A DNA stretch of 64,000 bases from Marinimicrobium agarilyticum DSM 16975 (GTDB taxonomy: Bacteria; Pseudomonadota; Gammaproteobacteria; Pseudomonadales; Cellvibrionaceae), in NCBI RefSeq assembly GCF_000423345.1, contig NZ_AUHU01000006.1, positions 1 through 64,000 of the forward strand. The letters are read 5' to 3'. Shown one piece after another: positions 24,216 through 33,126 of this stretch; the first letter of the stretch is position 1; each line of letters opens with the position of its first letter. The translations under genes and the position numbers were made by a program. The notes beneath the pieces were generated by a model. The model worked only from the letters and a program-made list of their open reading frames with translations. It was not told where the DNA came from and ran no database searches.

Positions 24216-26102
24216 ATGGGCAATCACGCAATACTCATAAAGTGGTTCATCCGAATCAGCACAAGCCTGATCATTACCTTGCTGGCGCCGACGGCTTTTT
24301 CCGAAGAGCCCATCAACACACTGGAAGCTCTACGGGAGAGGGTGGCCGACATCCAGCAGGAAGAGGGGGTAGCGGCGCTGGGGGTCGCCCTGGTGGACCG
24401 GGGCGAGCTGGTCTGGCTGGACGCCATGGGCCAAGCGCACCAGGCGCAACAGATCCCGGCGACACCCGACACTCTGTTTCGCATTGGCTCCACCAGTAAG
24501 ATGTTTGTGGCACTCGCGGTACTCAAACTGGTTGAGGAAGGCCGTCTGGACCTGGACACGCCCCTGCGTGAGCTCGCTCCGGAAATCGAATTTCAGAATC
24601 GCTGGGAGGACAAGCACCCGGTGCGCCTGGCACACCTGCTCGAGCACACCACCGGCTGGCACGATATGCGCTTTGTCGAGTATGCTCACAATGATGAGCA
24701 ACCCATCGGTTTGGCCGAGGCTTTGACCCTGTTTCCCGAGTCGCGCGAATCCCGTTGGGTACCCGGAACCCGGAGCGCTTACTGCAACACCGGCCCGGCG
24801 GTAGCCGCCTATGTGGTGGAAAAAATCACTGGCATGCCGTTTGAAAATTATGTGCGAGAAGAGTTTTTTACCCCTTTGGGGATGACAAGCGCCAGCTACT
24901 GCAAGCCCGAGAACCCTTTGCAGCGCTCCGCCACCGCCTACGTGCAGGGTGAGCCGCAGGACTATTGGCACATAATTTACCGCCCATCTGGCGCGATCAA
25001 TGCGTCGGCCAGGGAGATGGCAAACCTGCTGCAATTCTTTCTGCAACGCGGCGAGCTCAATGGTCAGAGATTACTCCCGGAAGCCTCGATCGACCGGATG
25101 GAAACCCCCAAAACCACACTCGCCAATGAGCTCGGCGTTACTGCTGGCTACGGTCTGGCCAATTACACCAGTGGTTTCGAAGATTATGGTGTGAGCTTTC
25201 ACGGCCACAACGGCGGCGTGATGGGGGCCAACTCGGACTTTTCCTACGCGCCAGAGATTAACGGGGGTTATGCGCTGATGACGACGGGCAACCCGGCCGC
25301 CATTCAAAAGCTGGGGCAGGCCCTTCGCGCCTACCTGCTGCGCGAGCACCCCAAGCCCGAACTGGACCCACCGCCCCTGCCGGATAGCTTCCGCAAGCTG
25401 GATGGCCTATACACCCCGATCAACCCGCGACTGCAACGCATGGAATTTCTGCCAGCCTTTCTGGGTGCCATGACGTTCAGTACCGATAAGACCTTCTTGC
25501 ACCGCTTTCCCTTGGCTGGCGGCTGGGAGTCGGCGAGCAATGATTACGCACTCAATGATCAAGTTCTGATCGAACAATGGACGGGCTTGCCCGCGATCGC
25601 TCAGGTGGAGGATCCATTGGCAGGCGATACCGTTCAGGTGAGAACCACACTCTACAAAAAAACCTCGGCACTGTTGGTATGGGGGGAGCTGTTGTTTTTC
25701 GGCAGTGTTTTCCTGCTCAGTGCGCTGGCGATCGTCTATGCGCTGTTCTGGGTTCCGCTCCACCTCTACCGAAAAACGTTCCGCCATCCGTCGGTCAGCC
25801 TTCGTTTTTGGCCCACGCTGACCAGCGCCCTGTTGTTCGCAACTCCCGCGGTGATAGCGTCTTCCTCCCTGGATTTTACCGCCTTCGTCGCCTGGTCCCA
25901 TTTGTCAGTGTCGCTGTTTGTGCTCACGCTGGGTTACGGATTGGCGTCGACAGGGAGCGTTTTCAATCTGGTACGCCTGCGCCACAGCGCCATCAAACGG
26001 CGGATTCGCTATCCCATGGCAATATTGAGCCTGCTGCATCTGGCCATGACGCTGTACCTGGCCAGCTACGGCATGATTGGCCTGCAACTCTGGACCTGGT
26101 AA
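24216..26102 (+). CDS. Beta-lactamase-fold serine hydrolase with C-terminal membrane domain
   Basis: The 628-residue protein starts with a signal sequence (FIRISTSLIITLLAPTAFS). A class C beta-lactamase/esterase domain occupies about 35-390. It shows the catalytic Ser92-x-x-Lys95 (GSTSKMF), the Tyr189-Cys-Asn motif (SAYCNTGP) and a late HNGG replacing KTG. A linker domain is followed by four or five hydrophobic helices at about 490-625 (LLFFGSVFLLSALAIVYALF). Such proteins are usually esterases or peptidases of cell-wall or D-amino-acid compounds, not resistance enzymes. The membrane tail would fix the catalytic domain to the periplasmic face. AGGAC precedes the ATG. Confidence 0.85.
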   Translation: MGNHAILIKWFIRISTSLIITLLAPTAFSEEPINTLEALRERVADIQQEEGVAALGVALVDRGELVWLDAMGQAHQAQQIPATPDTLFRIGSTSKMFVALAVLKLVEEGRLDLDTPLRELAPEIEFQNRWEDKHPVRLAHLLEHTTGWHDMRFVEYAHNDEQPIGLAEALTLFPESRESRWVPGTRSAYCNTGPAVAAYVVEKITGMPFENYVREEFFTPLGMTSASYCKPENPLQRSATAYVQGEPQDYWHIIYRPSGAINASAREMANLLQFFLQRGELNGQRLLPEASIDRMETPKTTLANELGVTAGYGLANYTSGFEDYGVSFHGHNGGVMGANSDFSYAPEINGGYALMTTGNPAAIQKLGQALRAYLLREHPKPELDPPPLPDSFRKLDGLYTPINPRLQRMEFLPAFLGAMTFSTDKTFLHRFPLAGGWESASNDYALNDQVLIEQWTGLPAIAQVEDPLAGDTVQVRTTLYKKTSALLVWGELLFFGSVFLLSALAIVYALFWVPLHLYRKTFRHPSVSLRFWPTLTSALLFATPAVIASSSLDFTAFVAWSHLSVSLFVLTLGYGLASTGSVFNLVRLRHSAIKRRIRYPMAILSLLHLAMTLYLASYGMIGLQLWTW

Positions 26103-26252
26103 GCACCGTCAGCCTCGAGTAACCGCCTCTCTGTTGGTACAAATAGAGCTATGGACTGTCGATTTGATCGCTCGTCAGACGACCAGTCAAGTAGAAGCGA
26201 GATGAAACGCTTCTACTTCGACAACAAACCGACCATCACCTGGAGGATTTAT

Positions 26253-26711
26253 ATGCCAAGCAATACAGGCACCGTTCGCCTACATCGCGTTTTACGGGCG
26301 CCCGCTGAGCGGGTTTACAAGGCCTTTACCAGCGAAAGTGGCCTGGAGTACTGGCTGCCGCCCTACGGTTTTACCGGCAAGGTTCACGAAATGGACATGC
26401 GTGTGGACGGTGGGTACCGCATGTCATTCACCAATTTCGGGACCGGCAACAGCCACTCGTTTACCGTCAAGTTCGTGGAGCTATCGCCCAATAAGCGGAT
26501 CATACACACAGACCGTTTTGACGACGAGAGCCTGCCCGGGGAGATGGTGGTTACCATAGATCTGAAAACCGTCTCCTGTGGAACAGAGCTGAACATTGTT
26601 CAGTCGGAGATACCGTCGGTTATTCCAGAGGAAATGTGCTACCTGGGATGGCAAGAGTCACTGGAGCAGCTCGCCAAGCTCGTGGAACCAGAGATTCCCG
26701 ACAACGGGTGA
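26253..26711 (+). CDS. SRPBCC (AHSA1-like) protein
   Basis: ATG 26253 is preferred because CTGGAGG lies 6 bp upstream. The 152-residue product is a START/Bet-v1-type fold of the AHSA1 group. It has the standard opening VRLHRVLRAPAERVYKAFT, the WLPPYGFTGKVHEMDMRVDG segment and the closing helix LGWQESLEQLAKLVE. Members bind hydrophobic ligands in a deep pocket; no catalytic role is established for most. Neighbouring genes do not suggest a ligand. Confidence 0.85.
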   Translation: MPSNTGTVRLHRVLRAPAERVYKAFTSESGLEYWLPPYGFTGKVHEMDMRVDGGYRMSFTNFGTGNSHSFTVKFVELSPNKRIIHTDRFDDESLPGEMVVTIDLKTVSCGTELNIVQSEIPSVIPEEMCYLGWQESLEQLAKLVEPEIPDNG

Positions 26712-26843
26712 TAGAATAGCGGCCATTGGGTAATCCAGCGGCAGCTGAGAAAATAGACGGACTCCCGCCTATTATTTGCAGTGTTGGCCAGGAGGCTCCA
26801 TCGATATCAACGCCGCTGAGGTTCCAGGTGGTACGGGAAAACA

Positions 26844-27602
26844 ATGAATTCAAATATAGAAGATAACCAGGGAAGAGTCGCCCTTATTACAGGCTCCACG
26901 TCGGGCATTGGCAAGGCGATAGCGCTGCGGCTTTCTGATGACGGTTTTGCTGTCGTGTTTCACTCACGACTATCGGTAGAAAAAGGCGAGAAACTGGCAA
27001 AAGCCACTCCCAACGCAACCTACATTCAGGCCGATTTATCGGATCAAGCCCAAGCCAAACACCTGATAACCGACGTTCTTGAGAGGCATGGCCGACTGGA
27101 TGTGCTGGTCAACAATGCGGGCATCAACGCTATGATTCCTCATGGTTCACTACAGGACGCCACTCCAGAGATCTGGCGCGACCTTTACGAAGTGAATGTT
27201 ATCGCCCCGTGGACTCTCATAGCTGAGTCGGAGAACGCTCTAAGAGCCTCTTCAACAAAAGAGCATCCTAGCTGCGTTATTAACATCAGCTCGCACGCGG
27301 GTGTGCGTCCAAAGGGCGCTTCGATTCCCTACGCGGCCAGCAAGGCCGCTCTCAATCATGTGACGAAGCTTCTCGCCCTGAATCTTTCTCCTGATATTCG
27401 GGTAAACGCGATTGCGCCCGGCCTTGTGGATACGCCCATGACGAAAAACTGGGTAGAAGCGCAAAGACTATGGGGAGAGAAATCGCCAATGAAGCGTGGC
27501 GCCGCACCCAGCGAGATTGCCCATATTGCCTCGATGCTTGTTTCCAGTACTTACCTGACCGGTGAAATCATTCTGTCGGATGGTGGACTCAACCTCACAT
27601 AA
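26844..27602 (+). CDS. SDR-family oxidoreductase
   Basis: This is a classical 252-residue short-chain dehydrogenase/reductase. The nucleotide-binding TGSTSGIG motif lies at about residues 16-23, NNAG at about 90, the catalytic serine in INISSHAG, and Tyr-x-x-x-Lys in PYAASKAAL. The C-terminal GEIILSDGGLNLT is FabG-like. It probably uses NAD(P)H to reduce a keto group or the reverse; the substrate is unknown. It stands alone on the plus strand, convergent with the alpha/beta hydrolase. Confidence 0.88.
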   Translation: MNSNIEDNQGRVALITGSTSGIGKAIALRLSDDGFAVVFHSRLSVEKGEKLAKATPNATYIQADLSDQAQAKHLITDVLERHGRLDVLVNNAGINAMIPHGSLQDATPEIWRDLYEVNVIAPWTLIAESENALRASSTKEHPSCVINISSHAGVRPKGASIPYAASKAALNHVTKLLALNLSPDIRVNAIAPGLVDTPMTKNWVEAQRLWGEKSPMKRGAAPSEIAHIASMLVSSTYLTGEIILSDGGLNLT

Positions 27603-27664
27603 TAATAGATACATTTCACGCCGATGAAAAAGCACCAGCAGATTTGTCCACAAAATGCCGTAGG

Positions 27665-28537
27665 CTATTGAGGCAAGGCCTGCAGACAAAGGTCCCGGAG
27701 ACGTGAGCCGCAGATCCCGGCGTAGTGGCCCTCGCCTTCGCCCAACTCCAATTGACTGTGGGAAATGGCCTCAGCCAGAGCTTGCGCATGCTGTGTGGAC
27801 AGCAGTCCATCGCTGGTGCCGTGGAAGATGTGCACGGCCTGCGGCAAGCGGGCCGAGTCCCATGGCCAGGGCTGCATCATCAGGGTCATGTCACGGGCTA
27901 TGGCGATGGCGGCTGCCTTCGCTCCCTGCTGGACAGCGGTACTCATATTATCCTGGTGACAAGCAAAGTGATGCGGATCGGCGAATAATTCCCGGTCGGC
28001 ACTGGAAAGCGCTTGTAACAGAGTCTCTGCCAGCCCCTGCGCGTCACTGACCAGGGGCCGCAACTGATCGGGGAGGGTTTCCGGGTTATCCCGCGCTTGC
28101 TGCCAGGTCGATGCGGTGAGTTCCCCCGCCTCGTTCAGAGGGTCCGGCAGCAATGGAATGGCCGGCGTTCCCACCAGCACCACACGGCTGACTCGTTCTC
28201 CCAGTTGATGGGCACTGTTCAGCGCGTAGAACCCACCGCCGGAAAACCCGAACAGCGCGAAGCGTCCTATTTCCAGATGATCCGCCAGGGCGCACAAATC
28301 CGCCGAGTGGGTCGTCACATCGTAATGCTCACAGGGAGACGAGCCGCCATAGCCGGGACGGTCCATGGTAATCAAACGGATACCAGAGAGCGTTTCTGTG
28401 TCGGCGGGCAGGAAGGGCTCCTGCTTTGAGCCGGGAATGCCGTGCAGGTAGAACACCGGGTAGCCCGCGGCGTCCCCCTGGGCACGAAAAGACAACACGC
28501 GGCCGTCGGGCAGCGACAAGGTTTGAGCAAGGGTCAT
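27665..28537 (-). CDS. Alpha/beta hydrolase
   Basis: The 290-residue protein has the full catalytic set: HGIPGSKQE oxyanion loop, nucleophile serine in GFSGGGFYA, acid in HGTSDGLL and histidine in EGHYAG. It resembles small-ester or lactone hydrolases of the YP_ type with DRPGYGGS. Its ATG overlaps the stop of the LuxR regulator (ATGA), so it is translated as a coupled product. The lactone/ester substrate is unknown; regulator-hydrolase coupling makes a signal- or inducer-hydrolysing role possible. Confidence 0.85.
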   Translation of the reverse strand: MTLAQTLSLPDGRVLSFRAQGDAAGYPVFYLHGIPGSKQEPFLPADTETLSGIRLITMDRPGYGGSSPCEHYDVTTHSADLCALADHLEIGRFALFGFSGGGFYALNSAHQLGERVSRVVLVGTPAIPLLPDPLNEAGELTASTWQQARDNPETLPDQLRPLVSDAQGLAETLLQALSSADRELFADPHHFACHQDNMSTAVQQGAKAAAIAIARDMTLMMQPWPWDSARLPQAVHIFHGTSDGLLSTQHAQALAEAISHSQLELGEGEGHYAGICGSRLRDLCLQALPQ

Positions 28538-29664
28538 GGAGTTCTCAAGGTAAAGCTGGCGGTGGTGACGATCAGTTTGCGCAGCAGTTCCGTCTGGCGG
28601 CTGACGCCGGTTTTCTGCATGGCGGTTTTCAGTTGGCAGCGGGCGGTATGAATGGATATGGAGAGCGCGCCGCTGGCCTCTTGCAGGTCCCGACCGCAGA
28701 ACAGTTGCGTCAGTAAGCGAATTTCCGCTGGGGTGAGCCCGTACAGGGTTCGCAGGCGTTCGGTATCCGGCGTCAAAGGGCGCTCGGGATCAAGAAGGAC
28801 AATCAGCACTCCCTGGTGCTGGAGGCCACCCAGGAGGTGGGCGGTGGGGAGGCCCTCTTGGGCGACCAACAGGAGCGAGGCCCCAGTCAGCCCGAGGCGC
28901 ACCGTTTCCACTTGGCTGATGCCCCTGGCAATAGCGTTGACTGCCGAGGTCAATCGCTTAGCCTCAACGAGGTCCGTTAACATCAAGCGGTCAAAGTGTA
29001 GTGTCAAGCCAAAGGCGCCGGTGCGCATCGCCTCTTCCGCGGGGTGGTTTACCCAGTCACAGCGCAGCCGCTGATCGACAAACCAGACGCCGAACGGCAG
29101 CTGATCGAGCGCGGCACGCGCCCTTTGTAGGGCCTCCTCCATTTGATGGAGCATGCCCATCAGACGCACGGCGCGACGCAAATGGGGCGGAAAAAACTCG
29201 AGGCACTGCCGCTCCTGCTCAGAAAAAGGGCCACCGGCGCGAGGTCGATGAACGCCAACATACACCGCTTTTCGGGAGCGGCGCTCGAAGTGCCCTCCCA
29301 TTGCGTAGAAGTTGCCACTGGGGCGAAAAACCTGTTGGTAGTGTTCGCTACGCTCAAACGCCTGGTCGGCAATAATATCGTGGCTGAGCTGGATCTTGCC
29401 AAGCGGCGCGTCCTCCAGGGCCTTGCGAAACGGATCCTCCTCCACGCCCTCACGCAGGTAGCGTTGGTTGGCGTCCCGATCAAACCCCACCGTATAGGAT
29501 TGCAACACGGAGGGAGCGGACCTGTCGGCGACACGCAGTGTGGCCGTGCCCGTGTGAAACAGCGCAGCCAACTGGGTTAAAAACTCTGGCCAGCGGGCGG
29601 GGTTCATGGCTCCCTCATAGAGGGTGTCGAGCAGTGCCGGTGCGGTCAGCGGGTCGGGGCGCAC
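28534..29664 (-). CDS. LuxR-family transcriptional regulator
   Basis: GTG 29664 is chosen because AAGGAG lies 7 bp before it; earlier starts lack a ribosome-binding site. The ~376-residue product has a long N-terminal sensor region (about 1-300) without the autoinducer-binding motif set and a C-terminal LuxR HTH (LYGLTPAEIRLLTQLFCGRD, then SIHTARCQLKTAMQKTGV). The HTH form with T-P-A-E and C-Q-L-K-T is that of PAS-like LuxR solos. It is likely a solo regulator; its stop overlaps the hydrolase start. Confidence 0.85.
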   Translation of the reverse strand: MRPDPLTAPALLDTLYEGAMNPARWPEFLTQLAALFHTGTATLRVADRSAPSVLQSYTVGFDRDANQRYLREGVEEDPFRKALEDAPLGKIQLSHDIIADQAFERSEHYQQVFRPSGNFYAMGGHFERRSRKAVYVGVHRPRAGGPFSEQERQCLEFFPPHLRRAVRLMGMLHQMEEALQRARAALDQLPFGVWFVDQRLRCDWVNHPAEEAMRTGAFGLTLHFDRLMLTDLVEAKRLTSAVNAIARGISQVETVRLGLTGASLLLVAQEGLPTAHLLGGLQHQGVLIVLLDPERPLTPDTERLRTLYGLTPAEIRLLTQLFCGRDLQEASGALSISIHTARCQLKTAMQKTGVSRQTELLRKLIVTTASFTLRTP

Positions 29665-29892
29665 ACCCGTTCTCCTTGGAAAGGTTATGGATGTTCTACG
29701 GAAATTAAAGCACACTCTGGCAGGACTTTCATCCTTCGGTCCCGGACTGGGTCGAAGAGTCGGCACCACAAGAATGGCCATCATATTGTGGGCTCATATT
29801 TTTTATATGAAATTTGTTTCCAAATAATAAATTTGGCATTATTCCCTCACTCGGTTCCCAGACACCCATCATAATAGACAAGAGGCAATACC

Positions 29893-30729
29893 ATGCATTT
29901 GACCAAGCTCCTCCCCCTGGTCGGTTTGACCGCGCTTGCTCTGACCGGCTGCAACACGGGCCCAAACACCACGGCTGCCGCTGCTGAGCAGGAAGAATGG
30001 GTGGAGCTGTTCAATGGCGAGGATCTGGACGACTGGATCATCAAAATTGCCGGCCATCCGGTGGGCGAGAATGTCCTGAACACCTTCTCGGTGCAGAACG
30101 GGAAGATCGTGGTCAGCTACGATGAGTACGACGAATTGGCCGGACGCTGGGGTCATATCTTCTACAAAGAGCCGTTCTCCCACTACCGCATCGAAGTGGA
30201 ATACCGCTTTGTCGGGGAGCAGGTGGACGGCGCGCCGGAATGGGCCATTCGCAATAATGGCATCATGTATCACGCCCAGTCCCCTTATGAAATGGCCATC
30301 GACCAGGGCTACCCGGCCTGCATGGAAGTCCAACTGCTCGGCGGCAACGGGGAAGACCAGCGCCACACCTCCAACCTGGTTACACCCGGCTCCCATGCGG
30401 TCTATCAGGGCGAGTTGCGGACCGACCACATTATTGAGTCTTCCAGCGAGACTTACCACGGTGACCAGTGGGTGACGGCCGAAGTGGAGGTGCATGGGGA
30501 TGATTTGGCCATTCACCGAGTGGAGGGCGAGGAGGTGATTCGCTACAGCGGCATGCAACTGGACGACGGTACGCCGTTGACTGAGGGCTATATTGCGCTG
30601 CAGGCCGAAAGCGCGCCTATCGAGTTCCGTTCGGTGCGGCTACTGAACCTTGAGGGGTGCATGGACCCGCAGGCAGGCAACTACAAGTCTTACTTCGTGG
30701 CGGACGACCCGGACAGCTGTACCTATTAA
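29893..30729 (+). CDS. DUF1080 lipoprotein with C-terminal cysteine motif
   Basis: The 278-residue protein has a lipobox (LALTGC, Cys20) and so is anchored to an envelope membrane. The DUF1080 jelly roll begins EEWVELFNGEDLDDWIIKIA and includes the usual WAIRNNGIMYH and EVQLLGGNGED site-like segments. The last residues, GCMDPQAGNYKSYFVADDPD then SCTY, form the short disulfide/calcium-binding tail often found on surface proteins of marine bacteria. It may cleave 3-keto-glycosides. It is transcribed away from the LuxR regulator, 228 bp off. A second DUF1080 gene lies at 23119-23814. Confidence 0.82.
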   Translation: MHLTKLLPLVGLTALALTGCNTGPNTTAAAAEQEEWVELFNGEDLDDWIIKIAGHPVGENVLNTFSVQNGKIVVSYDEYDELAGRWGHIFYKEPFSHYRIEVEYRFVGEQVDGAPEWAIRNNGIMYHAQSPYEMAIDQGYPACMEVQLLGGNGEDQRHTSNLVTPGSHAVYQGELRTDHIIESSSETYHGDQWVTAEVEVHGDDLAIHRVEGEEVIRYSGMQLDDGTPLTEGYIALQAESAPIEFRSVRLLNLEGCMDPQAGNYKSYFVADDPDSCTY

Positions 30730-30751
30730 GCTCGACGGCTTCCCCCTCTAG

Positions 30752-30779
30752 AGCCGGCGCCCCGTGCGCCGGCTTTTTT
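30752..30779 (+). terminator. Rho-independent terminator after DUF1080 lipoprotein gene
   Basis: AGCCGGCGC and GCGCCGGCT form a perfect 9-bp stem around CCCGT, followed by six Ts. It lies 22 bp after the stop codon and ends this transcript. Confidence 0.9.
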
Positions 30780-30836
30780 CTGCGTCATCCTCCGATATAC
30801 TAGGGCGTTATTGACACCGCTTTTTGGGAGCACTGC

Positions 30837-32396
30837 ATGCTGGAAGCCATTTGGATCGCCTTTGCCTTCACTTTGGGGTTTGCCGTCCGCCGTCTCGGGC
30901 TCCCCAACCTGATTGGCTACCTGGCCGCGGGCTTTGCCATCAGTGCCGCTTCCCCCTATCTCTCACTGCCGGAAGAAAACGGCAAAATACTGGACCATAT
31001 CGCGCACCTTGGGGTACTGCTCCTGCTGTTCACCGTGGGCCTGAAACTGCGCCTTCGCAACCTGGTGCGCCCGGAGGTGATTGGCGGTGGGCTGCTGCAT
31101 TTTACGGTGTCCTGCCTGCTGCTCGCCCCCGGCCTTTACTGGCTGCTTGACCTGGAACCCTATACCGCCGGGATGCTGGCCATCGCCCTGGCCTTTTCCA
31201 GTACCGTTCTGGCGGCCAAAGCCCTGGACAGCAAACGCGAGCTCCGGGCCTTTCATGGCCGGGTGGCGATCGGGATTCTGATTGTGCAGGACCTGATCGC
31301 CCTGGTGGTGATGGCCATTGCCAGCGGCGATACGCCCTCGGCCTGGGCCCTGTTGATTCTCCTGATTCCACTGTTGCGCCCACTGATCTACCGCCTGCTG
31401 GACCAGAGCGGTCACGACGAGCTACTGGTGTTGCTCGGCTTGCTGCTCGCCCTGGTCGTCGGTGGTCAGGGGTTTGAGTCTGTCGGCCTGAGCTCCGAAC
31501 TGGGCGCCCTTGCCTTTGGGGCACTGCTGGCGAACCACCCTCGGGCTACCGAGCTGTCCAACTCCCTTTGGAGTATCAAGGAGCTGTTTCTGGTGGGCTT
31601 TTTCCTGCAGATCGGCATGGAAGGGCTGCCGGACAGGGGCATGATCATCTTCGCCCTGGTGATGACGCTGCTGCTACCGCTCAAGGGCATTCTGTTCTTT
31701 CTGTTGCTGCTGGTGTTCAAGCTGCGTTCGCGCAGCGCCTTTCTCACCGGGCTGAGCCTGACCAACTATAGCGAGTTCGGCCTGATTGTGGCGAGTGTCG
31801 CACTTCCGCAGTGGCTGGTGCCGCTCGCGTTGACCCTGGCGCTGTCGTTCGTGGTGTCCGCACCGCTGAACCACATTGCCCACCCGCTGTACGAGCGCCT
31901 GGGCGCCCGCTTGCGGCGGCTGGAGCGCGACAGTTGGCACCCCGATGAGGTCCCCGTTTCATTGGGCGATGCGCAGATCATTGTCATGGGGATGGGCCGA
32001 ACCGGGACCGCCGCCTATGACCGACTGCAGTCACAGGGTTATCGGCTGTTGGCGCTGGACTCGGACCCCGGCAAGGTGGACAAGCACCTGAAGGCGGGGC
32101 GAAACATCCTGTTCGCGGACGCCGAGGACCAGGCCTTCTGGGCCGGGTTGGATATGAGCGGCATCCGCTCCGTGGTGCTGAGCATGAGTGACTCGGAGGC
32201 GAAAATCATCTCCGCCAAGAAGCTGCGCGCCAACGGTTTCACCGGCTACATTGTCTCTCACAGCCTGTATGAGGATGAGGCCAACCGCATCGACGCCGCT
32301 GGCGCGAACCGGACCTACCTGACCATGAACGAGGCGGGCACCAGCCTCGCGGAGCACGTCGGTCACTACATGCTGGAAGGCAAGCCCGAGGCCTGA
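30837..32396 (+). CDS. CPA2-family cation:proton antiporter with TrkA-N domain
   Basis: The 519-residue protein has 11-12 hydrophobic helices over about residues 1-370 (AFTLGFAVRRLGLPNLIGYL, LGVLLLLFTVGLKLRLRNLV). Its cytoplasmic RCK/TrkA-N domain (about 385-510) has the nucleotide-binding motif VMGMGRTGTAAYDRL. It resembles YbaL/KefB-like K+/H+ antiporters. It would exchange K+ or Na+ for protons, gated by nucleotide. GGGAG precedes the ATG. Its stop abuts the convergent amidotransferase stop. Confidence 0.88.
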   Translation: MLEAIWIAFAFTLGFAVRRLGLPNLIGYLAAGFAISAASPYLSLPEENGKILDHIAHLGVLLLLFTVGLKLRLRNLVRPEVIGGGLLHFTVSCLLLAPGLYWLLDLEPYTAGMLAIALAFSSTVLAAKALDSKRELRAFHGRVAIGILIVQDLIALVVMAIASGDTPSAWALLILLIPLLRPLIYRLLDQSGHDELLVLLGLLLALVVGGQGFESVGLSSELGALAFGALLANHPRATELSNSLWSIKELFLVGFFLQIGMEGLPDRGMIIFALVMTLLLPLKGILFFLLLLVFKLRSRSAFLTGLSLTNYSEFGLIVASVALPQWLVPLALTLALSFVVSAPLNHIAHPLYERLGARLRRLERDSWHPDEVPVSLGDAQIIVMGMGRTGTAAYDRLQSQGYRLLALDSDPGKVDKHLKAGRNILFADAEDQAFWAGLDMSGIRSVVLSMSDSEAKIISAKKLRANGFTGYIVSHSLYEDEANRIDAAGANRTYLTMNEAGTSLAEHVGHYMLEGKPEA

Positions 32397-33104
32397 TCAG
32401 CCAACGGCGTCTTCCAGAAACCGTGCCATCCACCGGCCAACCCGCTCACCTTCATGGGCGATGGAAAAGCTCCGCTCCACTTGGGTGAGCTGCTCCGAAG
32501 AGAGTTGGTCTTTGCGGTACTCCAACAGCGCCCGGGCGTATTCCACGCTGAATTCCGGATGCCCCTGAATGGCCAGAACCCGATTGGGAATGTAAAAGGC
32601 CGCGTTCGGGCAGAAATCATTGCTGAGGAGCCGCTCGGCCTCGGGCGGTAGGCGGTTGACCTGATCCCGGTGGCTGATAATCAGGGCCACTGGCGCGGTG
32701 TCATCAACAAAGGAGGGCTTGGCCAGCACCGGATAACTCATCACCCCCAAGCCCCACCCGGCTCCGGCCCGTCCGGCCTCTCCGCCCAGGGCATGGGCCA
32801 ATAGCTGGTGACCGAAGCACACCCCGACCATCGGCTTTCCCGCCCGAAACAGCGCCTGGACATAGTCGCGTAATTCACAAACCCAGGGCTCGTCAGAAAA
32901 GGCGTCGTATTGGCTGCCGGTGATAAGAACAGCGTCGTACTGTTCAAAGTCCCGCGGGTAGTCCCCGTCGATCACGCTATAAACATCCATGGCCCAACCT
33001 GGCCGTTGCCGCTCAAACAGGGTTACAAACATTCGACCATAGCTATGGTACTTCGGCCGCAATGCCTCTCTCAGAATATCCGCATCCAATATGGCCAACC
33101 GCAT
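32397..33104 (-). CDS. Class I glutamine amidotransferase-like protein
   Basis: The start at 33104 fits the family opening MRLAILDADILREALRPKYH and GGAG upstream. The 235-residue product is a stand-alone GATase1 domain with the nucleophile cysteine in GVCFGHQLLAHALGG and the His-x-Glu pair in GHPEFS. It resembles GMP-synthase-type amidotransferases that hydrolyse gamma-glutamyl bonds or transfer ammonia. The partner or substrate is unknown. Confidence 0.85.
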   Translation of the reverse strand: MRLAILDADILREALRPKYHSYGRMFVTLFERQRPGWAMDVYSVIDGDYPRDFEQYDAVLITGSQYDAFSDEPWVCELRDYVQALFRAGKPMVGVCFGHQLLAHALGGEAGRAGAGWGLGVMSYPVLAKPSFVDDTAPVALIISHRDQVNRLPPEAERLLSNDFCPNAAFYIPNRVLAIQGHPEFSVEYARALLEYRKDQLSSEQLTQVERSFSIAHEGERVGRWMARFLEDAVG

Positions 33105-33126
33105 TCTCTGACTCCAGACTGGTTTC

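Noticed and set aside
24216-26102. Antibiotic-resistance beta-lactamase
   Set aside because: The SxxK and YxN motifs fit the wider serine esterase/peptidase family; the C-terminal membrane domain and lack of KTG argue against a resistance enzyme.
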